From the NCBI RefSeq assembly GCF_029537485.1, contig NZ_JARPUS010000025.1, positions 1 through 39,756 of the forward strand: DNA of 39,756 nt. Direction: 5' to 3'. Each line of letters opens with the position of its first letter. Position 1 is the first letter of the stretch. Position numbers and translations under genes: made by a program. The notes beneath the pieces are model-generated. The model was not told the DNA's origin and searched no databases. It saw only the letters and a list, made by a program, of their open reading frames with translations. Origin of the DNA: Pseudomonas sp. GOM6. Its GTDB lineage: Bacteria; Pseudomonadota; Gammaproteobacteria; Pseudomonadales; Pseudomonadaceae. Positions 1 to 8,156 of the stretch are shown piece by piece.

Positions 1-376
1 CCTTAATGACCACGACCCCGCGCGGCTTCAATGCCTCCCAGACGATGCGATTGGAGGGAAACTCTTCATCGCTGATGACCACCTGATCGCCCGCCTGCCA
101 ATCCAGGCCGAAGGCAACGAAAGACAGGGCTTCGGAGGTGTTCTTGATCAGGGCGATGTCGCCCGTGGAGGGAGCGTTGAGCAGGCGCATCAGGCGTTCG
201 CGCAGGCGCCGCTCGACCTTCAGCCACTGAGGGTAGTCGCGAGCACCGAGGCTTTTGTTTTCCCGGGCAAAGGCCATGACGGCCTCGCTGGCGCGCTTTG
301 GCCAGGGCGCCACGGCTGCGTGGTTGAGATAGCAGAGGCCCTCTACTAGAGGGAATTCGTCGCTTATTGTGAACAT
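1..376 (-). CDS. Class V aminotransferase-fold PLP enzyme, N-terminal part
   Basis: The gene reads leftward from ATG at 376 and runs off the left edge, so only about 125 N-terminal residues are visible. The translation opens MFTISDEFPLVEGLCYLNHA and continues through an 'LNHAAVAPWP' element, 'NTSEALSFVAFGLDW' and 'DEEFPSNRIVWEAL'. This pattern is typical of the cysteine desulfurase/isopenicillin epimerase-like branch of fold-type I PLP enzymes, where the NTSE segment contributes to cofactor phosphate binding. The PLP lysine lies outside the window, so the reaction and substrate cannot be assigned. The start is 76 bases from the divergent TetR gene, making that regulator a candidate controller. 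The family is fairly sure; the function is open. Confidence 0.8.
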   Translation of the reverse strand, partial: MFTISDEFPLVEGLCYLNHAAVAPWPKRASEAVMAFARENKSLGARDYPQWLKVERRLRERLMRLLNAPSTGDIALIKNTSEALSFVAFGLDWQAGDQVVISDEEFPSNRIVWEALKPRGVVVIK

Positions 377-452
377 GGCGCCGATGATCCGTGCATTTTC
401 GGACTGGATAGGCATAATAACGCGCTTCGATTTTCCATCCTGCAGTCACCTT

Positions 453-1091
453 ATGAACAAAGAACCTCGCAAAGTCCGTGAATTCCGCCGTCGCGAACAG
501 GAAATTCTCGATACCGCGCTCAAGCTCTTCCTTGAACAGGGTGAAGACAGCGTCACTGTCGAGATGATCGCCGACGCCGTCGGCATCGGCAAAGGCACCA
601 TCTACAAGCACTTCAAGTCCAAGGCCGAGGTTTACCTGCGCCTGATGCTGGACTACGAGCGCGACCTCAACTCGCTGTTCCATTCCGAGGATGTGGCTCG
701 CGACAAGGAAGCGCTGTCGCGTGCCTACTTCGAGTTCCGCATGCGCGATCCACAGCGCTACCGCCTGTTCGACCGTCTGGAGGAAAAGGTGGTCAAGGGC
801 AACCAGGTGCCGGAGATGATCGAGCAGCTGCACAAGATCCGCGCCTCCAATTTCGAGCGACTGACGCACCTGATCAAGGGACGCATCGAGGAAGGCAAGC
901 TGGAGAATGTACCGCCTTACTTCCACTACTGTGCGGCCTGGGCCCTGGTGCACGGCGCAGTGGCGCTGTACCACTCGCCGTTCTGGAGCAGCGTGCTGGA
1001 AGACCAGGATGGCTTCTTCCAGTTCCTCATGGACATCGGCGTGCGCATGGGCAACAAGCGCAAGCGCGATGGCGAGGCGCCGGGCGCCTGA
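453..1091 (+). CDS. TetR/AcrR family transcriptional regulator
   Basis: A 212-residue protein starting MNKEPRKVREFRRREQEILD. The N-terminus has the TetR DNA-binding fold, with helix-turn-helix residues about 34-55 (VTVEMIADAVGIGKGTIYKHF) followed by the 'KSKAEVYLRLM' helix. The remaining 140 or so residues are a ligand/dimerisation domain with no recognisable ligand signature. I chose ATG 453 because it begins right before the conserved domain; an in-frame ATG at 369 would overlap the divergent aminotransferase start at 376. The 76-base divergent spacer holds a possible -10 (CATAAT, 413-418). TetR repressors commonly control a divergent neighbour, so the aminotransferase is the first candidate target. 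The downstream moaA-like gene begins 84 bases later and may have its own promoter. Confidence 0.88.
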   Translation: MNKEPRKVREFRRREQEILDTALKLFLEQGEDSVTVEMIADAVGIGKGTIYKHFKSKAEVYLRLMLDYERDLNSLFHSEDVARDKEALSRAYFEFRMRDPQRYRLFDRLEEKVVKGNQVPEMIEQLHKIRASNFERLTHLIKGRIEEGKLENVPPYFHYCAAWALVHGAVALYHSPFWSSVLEDQDGFFQFLMDIGVRMGNKRKRDGEAPGA

Positions 1092-1175
1092 GGTGCCATT
1101 CAGCCCGCCAATGATGCACCTATCAGCGGCAGCGGCGGGCATATACTTCGGGGATGAATGCTCCGGAGCCGCACC

Positions 1176-2144
1176 ATGATCGTTGACCGCCAGGGCCGTC
1201 GCTTTCGCAACCTGCGCGTCAGCCTGACCGCCGCCTGTAACTACGCCTGCAGCTACTGTGTACCGGACGGCAAGCGTCTGGTAGCCGCGCAGGACGAGTT
1301 GTCGGCCGAGGCCATGGTGCGTGGCGTGGCCTACTTGATCGAAGCCGCCGGTATCGAGCGCTTGCGTATCACCGGTGGCGAGCCGCTGGTCAGCCCCAAG
1401 CTTGATCATTTTCTGCGTGAGGTTGCTCGCCTGGGTCTGCAGGACATCAGCCTGACCAGCAACGGCCAGTTGCTTGCGCGCAAACTGCCGCTGCTGCTCG
1501 AATGCGGCATCAAACGCATCAACGTTTCGCTGGACACTCTCGATCCTGATGCCTTCAAGCGCGTCGCCCGCGGCGGTGACCTGCCGACCGTACTGCAGGG
1601 GCTGGAGGAAGCGCGAGCTGCCGGGCTGAAGATCAAGATCAACATGGTGCCGCTGCGCGGGCAGAACCACGAGCAGGTGCTGCCGCTGCTCGATTACTGC
1701 CTGGAGCGTGGCTTTGAACTGCGTTTTATCGAGCTGATGCGCATGGGCCATCTGGCCCGTGATGGTGCCAGTTTCCAGCAGCAGTTCTATGGCATGGCGG
1801 ATTTGCTGGAAAACGTGGCCAGCCGTTACGAGTACATCCAGGCTGCGGCGCCGGTGGATGCCACCGCGCTGCGCTACGAAATTCCCGGGCACGGCTTCTT
1901 CGGCGTGATTGCCAACGAGAGCGTGCCTTTTTGCCGAACCTGTTCGCGCCTGCGCCTGTCGTCCACGGGGTGGCTGCATGGCTGTCTGTCGTCGAGCAAT
2001 CGCCACTACGTCGGCGACTTGTTCGACAAGCCCCGCCACCAGGCTCTGCCGGCGCTGCAACGCCTGTTGATGAAGGCCCTGGCTGACAAGCAGGACATTG
2101 CTTTTGCGGGCGGTACCACCATCATGAAAATCATCGGCGGCTGA
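1176..2144 (+). CDS. moaA: MoaA-type radical SAM GTP 3',8-cyclase
   Basis: A 322-residue radical SAM enzyme. The SAM-binding cluster motif CxxxCxxC is C21, C25 and C28 (AACNYACSYC) and an ITGGEP motif follows. The C-terminal second-cluster cysteines typical of MoaA are C253, C256 and C270 (FCRTCSRLRL...GCL), and the protein ends in the double glycine needed in MoaA. This enzyme family converts GTP to 3',8-cyclo-GTP in the first step of molybdenum cofactor synthesis. ATG 1176 has GGAG 7 bases upstream; ATG 1158 is possible but has no such site. A possible -10 (TATACT) sits at 1142-1147. No other moa/moe gene is nearby, so it may be a second copy besides a pathway-linked moaA. The last base precedes the next frame directly, suggesting co-transcription with the following radical SAM gene. 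Confidence 0.88.
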   Translation: MIVDRQGRRFRNLRVSLTAACNYACSYCVPDGKRLVAAQDELSAEAMVRGVAYLIEAAGIERLRITGGEPLVSPKLDHFLREVARLGLQDISLTSNGQLLARKLPLLLECGIKRINVSLDTLDPDAFKRVARGGDLPTVLQGLEEARAAGLKIKINMVPLRGQNHEQVLPLLDYCLERGFELRFIELMRMGHLARDGASFQQQFYGMADLLENVASRYEYIQAAAPVDATALRYEIPGHGFFGVIANESVPFCRTCSRLRLSSTGWLHGCLSSSNRHYVGDLFDKPRHQALPALQRLLMKALADKQDIAFAGGTTIMKIIGG

Positions 2145-2171
2145 TTGCTGCCCACCGACGTATACGAAACC

Positions 2172-3065
2172 ATGTCTGCCGAATTCCCCATTGCCTATAT
2201 CGAGCCGGTGTTCCGGCCGCCGAGCGAAGCCCACTCGCTGATCCTGCCGGTCACCAACGGCTGCTCGTGGAACAGCTGTACCTTCTGTGAGATGTACACG
2301 CAGCCACAGAAAAAATTCCGCGCCCGCGACGAGGCCCAGGTGCTGGACGAGATTCGCCGCGCCGGCGAGCGCCTGATCGTACAGCGGGTATTTCTCGCCG
2401 ATGGCGATGCGCTGGTGCTGCCGACGCGGCGTTTGCTGAACATCCTCAACGCCATCCGCGAGCACATGCCTGAGGTCGATCGGGTCTCCAGCTACTGCCT
2501 GCCGCGCAACCTGCGCAAGAAGTCGGTGGAGGAACTCAAGGAGTTGGCCGACGCCGGCCTGAAGATGGCCTATGTCGGTTGCGAGTCGGGTGATGACGAA
2601 GTGCTGGAGCGGGTCAGCAAGGGCGAGACCTACGCGTCCAGCCTCAGCGCCCTGGACAAGCTGGGCCAGGCCGGCATAACTCGCTCGGTGATGATCCTCA
2701 ACGGTCTCGGCGGCAAGGCGCTGAGCGAGCAGCATGCCGACAATTCGGCGCGCCTGATGAACGCTGCGCAGCCGGAGTTTCTCTCGACTCTGGTGGTGAG
2801 TTTTCCGCAGGGCGAGGCGCGTTTCCGCTCGGGGTTCGAGAACTTCCAGCCGCTCGACCAGCAGGCTCTGTTCCACGAGGTGGAGCGACTGCTGCAGGGC
2901 TTGGAGCTGCAGGATACGGTGTTCCGCAGCGATCATGCCTCCAATTACCTGGTGCTCAAGGGCAACCTGGGCGCAGACAAGGCGCGCCTGCTGGCCCAGG
3001 TGCGCCAGGCCATCGAGCGTCCCGAGCAGGCCCGGCTGCGCCAGGAATGGCAACGCGGGCTGTAA
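2172..3065 (+). CDS. Radical SAM protein with Cx4Cx2C cluster motif
   Basis: A 297-residue protein whose N-terminal motif 'NGCSWNSCTFCEMY' holds C31, C36 and C39. The spacing is Cx4Cx2C instead of the usual Cx3Cx2C, as seen in a set of Elp3/HemN-like radical SAM proteins of unknown reaction. A TIM-barrel body follows, with 'VFLADGDALVLP', 'VSSYCLPRNLRKKS' and 'MAYVGCESGDDEVL' strands that fit the SAM-binding core. No extra C-terminal cluster or B12 domain is seen. The frame opens at TTG 2145 right after the moaA stop; I prefer ATG 2172, although its ribosome site is weak. The gene probably belongs to the moaA transcript. The reaction is unknown. Confidence 0.82.
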   Translation: MSAEFPIAYIEPVFRPPSEAHSLILPVTNGCSWNSCTFCEMYTQPQKKFRARDEAQVLDEIRRAGERLIVQRVFLADGDALVLPTRRLLNILNAIREHMPEVDRVSSYCLPRNLRKKSVEELKELADAGLKMAYVGCESGDDEVLERVSKGETYASSLSALDKLGQAGITRSVMILNGLGGKALSEQHADNSARLMNAAQPEFLSTLVVSFPQGEARFRSGFENFQPLDQQALFHEVERLLQGLELQDTVFRSDHASNYLVLKGNLGADKARLLAQVRQAIERPEQARLRQEWQRGL

Positions 3066-3142
3066 CGCGTGCCGCGTTGGCCTGGAAGCTGCTATGACTA
3101 CCCATCTGCCGGTTTTCCGTCACCGGCACGGGAGGAAATGCA

Positions 3143-3748
3143 ATGCGTAGCTTGATTCTGCTGCTGGTGCTGGGAGCACTGGGTGGCTGCATGAAGACCA
3201 GCGACCTGGCCGCCGGCGCCGAGTACCACTTGCGCGATGTGGGGGTACTGGACCACAGCGAGACTCGCCGCTCGGCCTCCTGGCGCCTGCAGGCCGATTC
3301 CTTCGTGTTTATCGCCCAGGCCTTCTACGAGCCGCCAGGCGGTGCCAAGCCTCGGCCCAATGTGGTGGCCGATGAGGCCTTCAAGGCCTTTGTCGAATAC
3401 TTTCCGCTGGTCCGCCGCTCGCCCAACCCGCTGGGGCTGGACCAGGCCATGATCGAAGCCCGCGAAGCCGGCGCCCACTACCTGCTGTACGCCCGCTTTG
3501 CCGATGCCGACGACCGCATTGGTACGGTCGAGGAGTGGGAAGACGAGGAGGCACTGGATCGCCTTGGCATCGACAGCGGCGTGATCCAGTTGATGCTGAT
3601 TGAGGTCGGCACCCGTTACCTGGTGGATACCGCCCGCATTCGCAATCGCGGCGGCTTTCTGACGCTGTATGACAACCAGCCCGCAGATCAGCTGCGCGCG
3701 CCATTCGAACAATACGCCCGTACCCTGCTCGGGGTGAGCGAGCGCTGA
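3143..3748 (+). CDS. DUF4823-type lipoprotein
   Basis: A 201-residue protein with a clear lipoprotein signal: MRSLILLLVLGALGGCMKT. The lipobox LGGC puts the lipidated cysteine at residue 16. The mature part begins KTSDLAAGAEYHLRDVGVLD and matches my recollection of the DUF4823 lipoprotein family of pseudomonads; no enzymatic motif is visible. GGAGG lies upstream of ATG 3143 at good spacing. The DUF1285 gene starts 29 bases downstream with its own AAGGAG, so the two are likely co-transcribed. Residue 2 of the mature protein is Met, not Asp, so default outer-membrane sorting by Lol would be expected. The role is unknown. Confidence 0.82.
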   Translation: MRSLILLLVLGALGGCMKTSDLAAGAEYHLRDVGVLDHSETRRSASWRLQADSFVFIAQAFYEPPGGAKPRPNVVADEAFKAFVEYFPLVRRSPNPLGLDQAMIEAREAGAHYLLYARFADADDRIGTVEEWEDEEALDRLGIDSGVIQLMLIEVGTRYLVDTARIRNRGGFLTLYDNQPADQLRAPFEQYARTLLGVSER

Positions 3749-3777
3749 TCGGCGCTGCGGGCAGCAAGGAGAAAAGC

Positions 3778-4347
3778 ATGAGCGATGCAGACAAGGCCGG
3801 CGGCCTGCTGGCACAGATTCCCAAGAGCGAAGGCAAGGGCCTGCCGCCGGTGCATCTGTGGAATCCGGACTTCTGCGGCGACATCGACATGCGCATTGCC
3901 CGTGACGGCACCTGGTACTACCTGGGCACGCCGATCGGACGCAAGCCGATGGTCAAACTGTTCTCCACCATCATCCGCCGCGACGACGACAAGTATTTCC
4001 TGATCACCCCGGTGGAGAAGGTCGGCATCACTGTCGACGACGCGCCGTTCGTGGCAGTGAGCCTGCAGGTGGAGGGCGAAGGTGAGCACCAGGTGCTGCG
4101 CTTCACCACCAATGTCGAGGACGAAGTCGTGGCCGGGGCCGAGCATCCGCTGCGGGTAGAGCTCGACCCGCAGACCCAGGAGCCGTCACCTTATCTACAT
4201 GTGCGCAGCAACCTGGAGGCGCTGGTACACCGCAACGTGTTCTACCAACTGGTCGAGCTGGCGGTACAGCGGGAAATCGCCGGCACGCTCTGGCTGGGTG
4301 TGTGGAGCAGCGGCGAGTTCTTCCCGATCGGGCTGCTGCCGGAGTAA
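3778..4347 (+). CDS. DUF1285 domain protein
   Basis: A 189-residue cytoplasmic protein with no signal peptide or membrane segment. Features recalled for DUF1285 are present: 'VHLWNPDFCGDIDMRIARDG' near residues 24-43, 'WYYLGTPIGRKPMVKLFSTI', 'DDDKYFLITPVEKVGI' and a C-terminal 'LWLGVWSSGEFFPIG'. The fold is thought to be two small beta-rich subdomains, but no molecular function is established. AAGGAG precedes ATG 3778. The gene ends 17 bases before the convergent VOC gene, with no obvious strong hairpin between them. Confidence 0.85.
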   Translation: MSDADKAGGLLAQIPKSEGKGLPPVHLWNPDFCGDIDMRIARDGTWYYLGTPIGRKPMVKLFSTIIRRDDDKYFLITPVEKVGITVDDAPFVAVSLQVEGEGEHQVLRFTTNVEDEVVAGAEHPLRVELDPQTQEPSPYLHVRSNLEALVHRNVFYQLVELAVQREIAGTLWLGVWSSGEFFPIGLLPE

Positions 4348-4364
4348 GCGCGGGTGCGCCGCAC

Positions 4365-4730
4365 TCAGGTGTTCTGTGCGATATGCCAGAGCACACCGCT
4401 GGGATCGAACAGCACGAACTCGCGCATCCCCCAAGGCTGATCCACCAACTCGCCCATCCGTACTGAAAAGTGCTCCGCCAAGCGGGTCGCGCTGAGGTGG
4501 CGGTGCCACGACGCCACGTCTTCCACCAGCAGGTGCATGACAAAGTTTTCCGCCTGCTCGCGCACATAGAAGTTCTGCAGCATGAAGCTGCAGCTGCCGT
4601 GGTGCATATAGGCCAGGTTGTCGTCGCTCCACCGCATGTTGAAGCCCAGGGCCTGGTAGAAATCCCGGGAGCGAGCGAAGTCCTTGGCCGGCACGAAAGT
4701 CTTGAGTTCCACGCTACTGAGGTTGCTCAT
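4365..4730 (-). CDS. VOC (glyoxalase/bleomycin resistance-like) protein
   Basis: A 121-residue single-domain vicinal-oxygen-chelate protein: MSNLSSVELKTFVPAKDFAR, then 'SRDFYQALGFNMRW', 'FMLQNFYVRE' and C-terminal 'FVLFDPSGVLWHIAQ'. One babb repeat pair of this size normally works as a homodimer that binds metal or a small ligand. The 'DPSG.LWHIAQ' end is typical, but the substrate cannot be inferred. ATG 4730 has AGGAAG upstream. It lies 46 bases downstream of batD on the same strand, so it may be the last cistron of the Bat operon, although its function has no evident link. Confidence 0.85.
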   Translation of the reverse strand: MSNLSSVELKTFVPAKDFARSRDFYQALGFNMRWSDDNLAYMHHGSCSFMLQNFYVREQAENFVMHLLVEDVASWHRHLSATRLAEHFSVRMGELVDQPWGMREFVLFDPSGVLWHIAQNT

Positions 4731-4776
4731 TGTCGTTCTTCCTGGCGTGCAATGCCCTGTGCTGCCGAACAGGCGG

Positions 4777-6408
4777 TCAGCGTGGATACAGCGGAGGCAG
4801 CGGGCTAGTTTCCTGCGGGCTGGCCGTGGCCTCGAGTGGTGGCAGGCTGCGGATGGCCTTCCACAGGCTTTCGCCTTGCCACTGGTGGCCGCTTTCGCTG
4901 TAGAGGGTGCCGTTGAGGTCGTCGAGGGCTTCGGACAGCGGCTGGAAGCGTTCGGCCATGTCGGCCAGGGTTTCCGGTTGCTGGCGGGCCCAGGCATCGA
5001 TGGCCTGACGGCTGGCCTGGCTGTCGTTGGCCAGGCAGGCGCGTTTGATGTCATCGAGCAGGGTGCGCGGGCTCGGGCCGCTCTGTGCGGTTGGCAGAAT
5101 GGCGGGCTGACGGCGGGCGCGCCACCACAGACCGAAGCCGAGCAGGGTCGTCAGGCTCAGCAGCAGGCTGGCCAGCTGCCAGGGCCAGAGCAGTGGAGCG
5201 TCGCCTGCAGGCAGTTCACCCGCGTCGCTGGTTGGCGTTTCCACGTCGAGGCTGGGGTTGTGTGCGACCTGCAGCTCGCGGGCGGGCAGGCTGGCGGTCT
5301 CCAGTTGATCGGTCTCGGTGTTCCACCAGTGCAGCTGCACGGCGGGCAGGCTGATGCGGCCACTCTGGCTCAGCACCAGGGCTTCGCTTTCCTCACGACT
5401 GCCGGCCATCCCCTTGTCGTTGGTCTGGTTGCGCAGTTGCGGCTGATCCGGGTAGCGGCGCAGCCCGGCCACGTCCTGCATCGGAAGCGGAGGCAGCTGG
5501 GCGCTGGAGAGGCCCTCGGCGCGCAGCATGAGGTTGCGGGTCAGCGAGTCGCCGATGTTCAGCGTGGCTGCTGGCTCGGGGCTCCAGGCTTCGCTGAGGG
5601 TCAGGGCGCGGGCGGGTAGCCAGGGTTCATTGGCCGGCCAGCTCGCCGGCTTGGCCTTCACCTGCAGGGGGATCTGTGGCGAGCGTACCCGGGTCAGGCG
5701 CCCGGGACGTGGGCCGAAGGGGTTGTAGTCCTGGCCCGAGGAACGTAGCGCCGGGGTGGCACTGAAGACCTGGGCGGGGATGGTCAGCTCGCCGCTCTGC
5801 TGCGGGAAGATGGCGTAGCGCAGTTCGATCACGCCGTGGCGTACGCCGTTGACGTCGGTTTCATAGGTGCGCGGGTCACCCAATTGCTCGACGCGGGCAT
5901 TGGGGATGCTCAGCGGGGTCAGGCTGCTGTCGTCGTACAGCGAGACCGAGTGGTAGATGCGCAGGGTCAGTACGGCCTGGGCCTGCACATAGACGCTTTC
6001 GCGGTCCAGGCTGGCATCGATGAAGATCGGTGCCAGTTTGCCGCCAGCTTCGCTTTTGATGATTTCCAGGGTGATTGGCATGCTTTCGGCGTCACCCAGC
6101 TTGAGCGGTGGTATCACCACGAAGCCGGTCTGCAGTGGGAGTAGGGTGACGACCCAGCGGGTACTGGCGCGGGCTTTGCCGTCAAAGCTGGACAGGCGGT
6201 TTTCCTGGCGCGTGCTGACCACTTCGAACTGTTGCTTGAGCGGGTTTAGGTCGGGCATGCCAAACACGGTGGCGTCGTCCGATTCGAGGATCAGATCGAG
6301 TGACTCGCCCTCGTTCAGGCGGGCGCGGTCGACGGTGGCGGAAAAACCGGCAGCACTGGCCTGCAGGGTGACAAGGCAAAAGAGGAGGGCGCAAAGCAGG
6401 CGCTTCAT
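4777..6408 (-). CDS. batD: BatD-family membrane protein
   Basis: A 543-residue protein with a Sec signal peptide (MKRLLCALLFCLVTLQASAAG) and a large periplasmic region of beta-sandwich character (residues about 22-410). One C-terminal transmembrane helix (LLWPWQLASLLLSLTTLLGF, about residue 430) is followed by a cytoplasmic helical tail of about 90 residues. This layout matches BatD proteins of MoxR/Bat operons, which are linked to stress tolerance (the original Bacteroides aerotolerance operon), with molecular role unsolved. Its ATG overlaps the TGA of the VWA-TPR gene (ATGA at 6408-6405), implying translational coupling. An in-frame upstream start at 6495 lacks a signal peptide and lies inside the preceding gene, so it is rejected. 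Confidence 0.88.
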   Translation of the reverse strand: MKRLLCALLFCLVTLQASAAGFSATVDRARLNEGESLDLILESDDATVFGMPDLNPLKQQFEVVSTRQENRLSSFDGKARASTRWVVTLLPLQTGFVVIPPLKLGDAESMPITLEIIKSEAGGKLAPIFIDASLDRESVYVQAQAVLTLRIYHSVSLYDDSSLTPLSIPNARVEQLGDPRTYETDVNGVRHGVIELRYAIFPQQSGELTIPAQVFSATPALRSSGQDYNPFGPRPGRLTRVRSPQIPLQVKAKPASWPANEPWLPARALTLSEAWSPEPAATLNIGDSLTRNLMLRAEGLSSAQLPPLPMQDVAGLRRYPDQPQLRNQTNDKGMAGSREESEALVLSQSGRISLPAVQLHWWNTETDQLETASLPARELQVAHNPSLDVETPTSDAGELPAGDAPLLWPWQLASLLLSLTTLLGFGLWWRARRQPAILPTAQSGPSPRTLLDDIKRACLANDSQASRQAIDAWARQQPETLADMAERFQPLSEALDDLNGTLYSESGHQWQGESLWKAIRSLPPLEATASPQETSPLPPLYPR

Positions 6409-8156
6409 CGGGTCTGTTCCTGGCGTTGCTGTTGTTCGTAGCGGAATTTGCGCCGCAGCAGCTCGCCGGGGTCGTCCGGGATCTGCCGCAGCCATTGTTC
6501 CAGGGCGTCGCGCTGCTCGCCGTCGAGAGGCTCTGCGGCGCTGCCCAGGGTGTCGGTTTGCGACTCGCCATCGCCCGCTTGCTGGGCATTGGCCTGCTGC
6601 TCGCCTTCGGCGGCTTGCTCCTTGCTTTCCTGTGCCTGCTGCTGCCCCGCCTGCTGCTCGGGCTGAGCCTGTGGCTGTTGTTCGGACTGCTCGCCCTGGC
6701 CGGGTGAGGTTTGTCCGGTGGCGGGTTGCTGCGGTTCCTGCGGGTTCTGCTCTTGCTGCTGCTCGTTCTGGTTTTGCTGCTGTTGCTGTTGCTGTTGCTG
6801 GCGCAGTAGCTGCTCGACCAGGGCCTTGTTCTGCAGGGCCTGGGGGAATTCGGGCTGGCGCTCCAGCGCCTGCTCGTAGGCGTCGAGGGCCGCTTCCAGC
6901 TCGTTGCTTTTGGCCAGGGCATTGCCACGGTTGTAGTGGCCTGTGGCACTGTCATCCCGAGCGAAGCGTTCGGCTGCGGCGGGGTAGTCGCCAGCACGGT
7001 ACAGCGCCTCGCCTTGCCATTGCGGGTCTTCGAAACGGCTGGCAGCTTGTTTGGCCTGATCAGCCTGCAGCAGGCGCTGGCCTTGCTGGTCCGGGCGTAG
7101 CCACAGGTCATCCCAGCTCAGGGCATAGCTGGGCTGGGGGCTCAATAGCATTAGCAGGGGCAGGCAGAACAGCCAGCCGCGCCGACCAGCGCAGGCGGCC
7201 AGCAGCAGCAATGGCAGCAGCAGCCAGTAGCCTTGGTCGGCCCAGGCCGCCAGCTGGGTCGGCTCGCCGTTGTCGCGCAGCGCCTGCGGACCCTCCAGCA
7301 GGCCGAGGGCGCGCAGGTCTTCATCATCCGGGCGGGCCTGGCGGTAGCGGCCACCCAGTTCGTTGGCGAAGCGGCGCAAGCCACTGTCGTCCAGGCGCGG
7401 GACCAGGATGGTGCCGTTGGCATCCTTGAGGAAGGTGCCGTTGTCATTGCGGATCGGCGCGCCCTGCACGCTGCCGACGCCGAGGATCGCCAGCTGTTCG
7501 CGGCGGTCCTGCAGGCTGGTGCGGATGCCCTCGCGCTCCGTCTCGCTCAATTCACTGCCGATCAGCAGCAGCCGGCCGCGGCCCTGGGCGCCCTGTTCGA
7601 GCAGTTCCAGTGCCTTGGCCACGGCCAGGTCGGCCTGGCGACCGGGGCTGGGCATGATCGATGGCTTGACCGCTTCCAGCAGATTGCGCGCGGTAGCCAG
7701 GTCATCGGACAGCGGCACCAGGGTGTGGGCGCTGCCGGCGTAGACGATGATTGCGGTTTGCGCATCGAGGCGCGCGCGGAGCAGATCGAGCAGCTTGCGT
7801 TTGGCCTGCTCCAGTCGGTTTGGCGCGGCGTCGCCGGCGAGCATGGTCGGCGTCAGTTCGAGTAGCACGACCAGCGGGTCGGCGCGTTTCTGGCTGGTCT
7901 GCTCCATGCGCTGCCAGCTCGGTCCGAGCAGGGCGAGCAGGGCCAGCAGCCAGGCCAGGCCGAGGGCAATCCAGGGCAGCTTGTTGCTGCGCGCCCGGCC
8001 GCCGCCCAGTAGCACGCTCTGGAAGGCCGCGGGCAGCAAGGCCTGCCAGCGGCCACTACGGCGCTGGCGATGCCAGAGTTGCCACAGCAGCCAGCCGAAC
8101 AGCGGTAACAGGAGCAGCCAGACGGGGCGCAGCCAGTGTGGCCAGAGCATGTCCAT
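6405..8156 (-). CDS. batB: VWA-TPR fusion protein (BatB/BatC type)
   Basis: A 583-residue membrane protein. Two N-terminal hydrophobic segments (about residues 11-27 and 61-78) flank a short loop. A von Willebrand A domain follows (about 93-290), then two more hydrophobic segments near 310-350. A TPR stretch 'GHYNRGNALAKSNELEAALD' starts near 400, and a very Gln-rich tail begins about residue 449. The VWA metal site is degenerate: where DxSxS is expected the protein has E100-L-T102-P-T104. BatB and BatC are separate genes in some bacteria and are fused here. ATG 8156 shares one base with the batA TGA (TGATG), giving tight coupling. It is probably a scaffold working with BatA and BatD in the inner membrane. 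Confidence 0.88.
   Translation of the reverse strand: MDMLWPHWLRPVWLLLLPLFGWLLWQLWHRQRRSGRWQALLPAAFQSVLLGGGRARSNKLPWIALGLAWLLALLALLGPSWQRMEQTSQKRADPLVVLLELTPTMLAGDAAPNRLEQAKRKLLDLLRARLDAQTAIIVYAGSAHTLVPLSDDLATARNLLEAVKPSIMPSPGRQADLAVAKALELLEQGAQGRGRLLLIGSELSETEREGIRTSLQDRREQLAILGVGSVQGAPIRNDNGTFLKDANGTILVPRLDDSGLRRFANELGGRYRQARPDDEDLRALGLLEGPQALRDNGEPTQLAAWADQGYWLLLPLLLLAACAGRRGWLFCLPLLMLLSPQPSYALSWDDLWLRPDQQGQRLLQADQAKQAASRFEDPQWQGEALYRAGDYPAAAERFARDDSATGHYNRGNALAKSNELEAALDAYEQALERQPEFPQALQNKALVEQLLRQQQQQQQQQNQNEQQQEQNPQEPQQPATGQTSPGQGEQSEQQPQAQPEQQAGQQQAQESKEQAAEGEQQANAQQAGDGESQTDTLGSAAEPLDGEQRDALEQWLRQIPDDPGELLRRKFRYEQQQRQEQTR

Noticed and set aside
66..3053. 995-codon open frame on the minus strand
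   Set aside because: It lies opposite the TetR and two radical SAM genes, all with clear domains; the translation is low-complexity (Q, A, L, R, H) and typical of an antisense shadow in GC-rich DNA.
6776..6812. CAG/CAA triplet run as a CRISPR or satellite repeat
   Set aside because: It is in frame inside the VWA-TPR gene and encodes Gln; no spacers are present.
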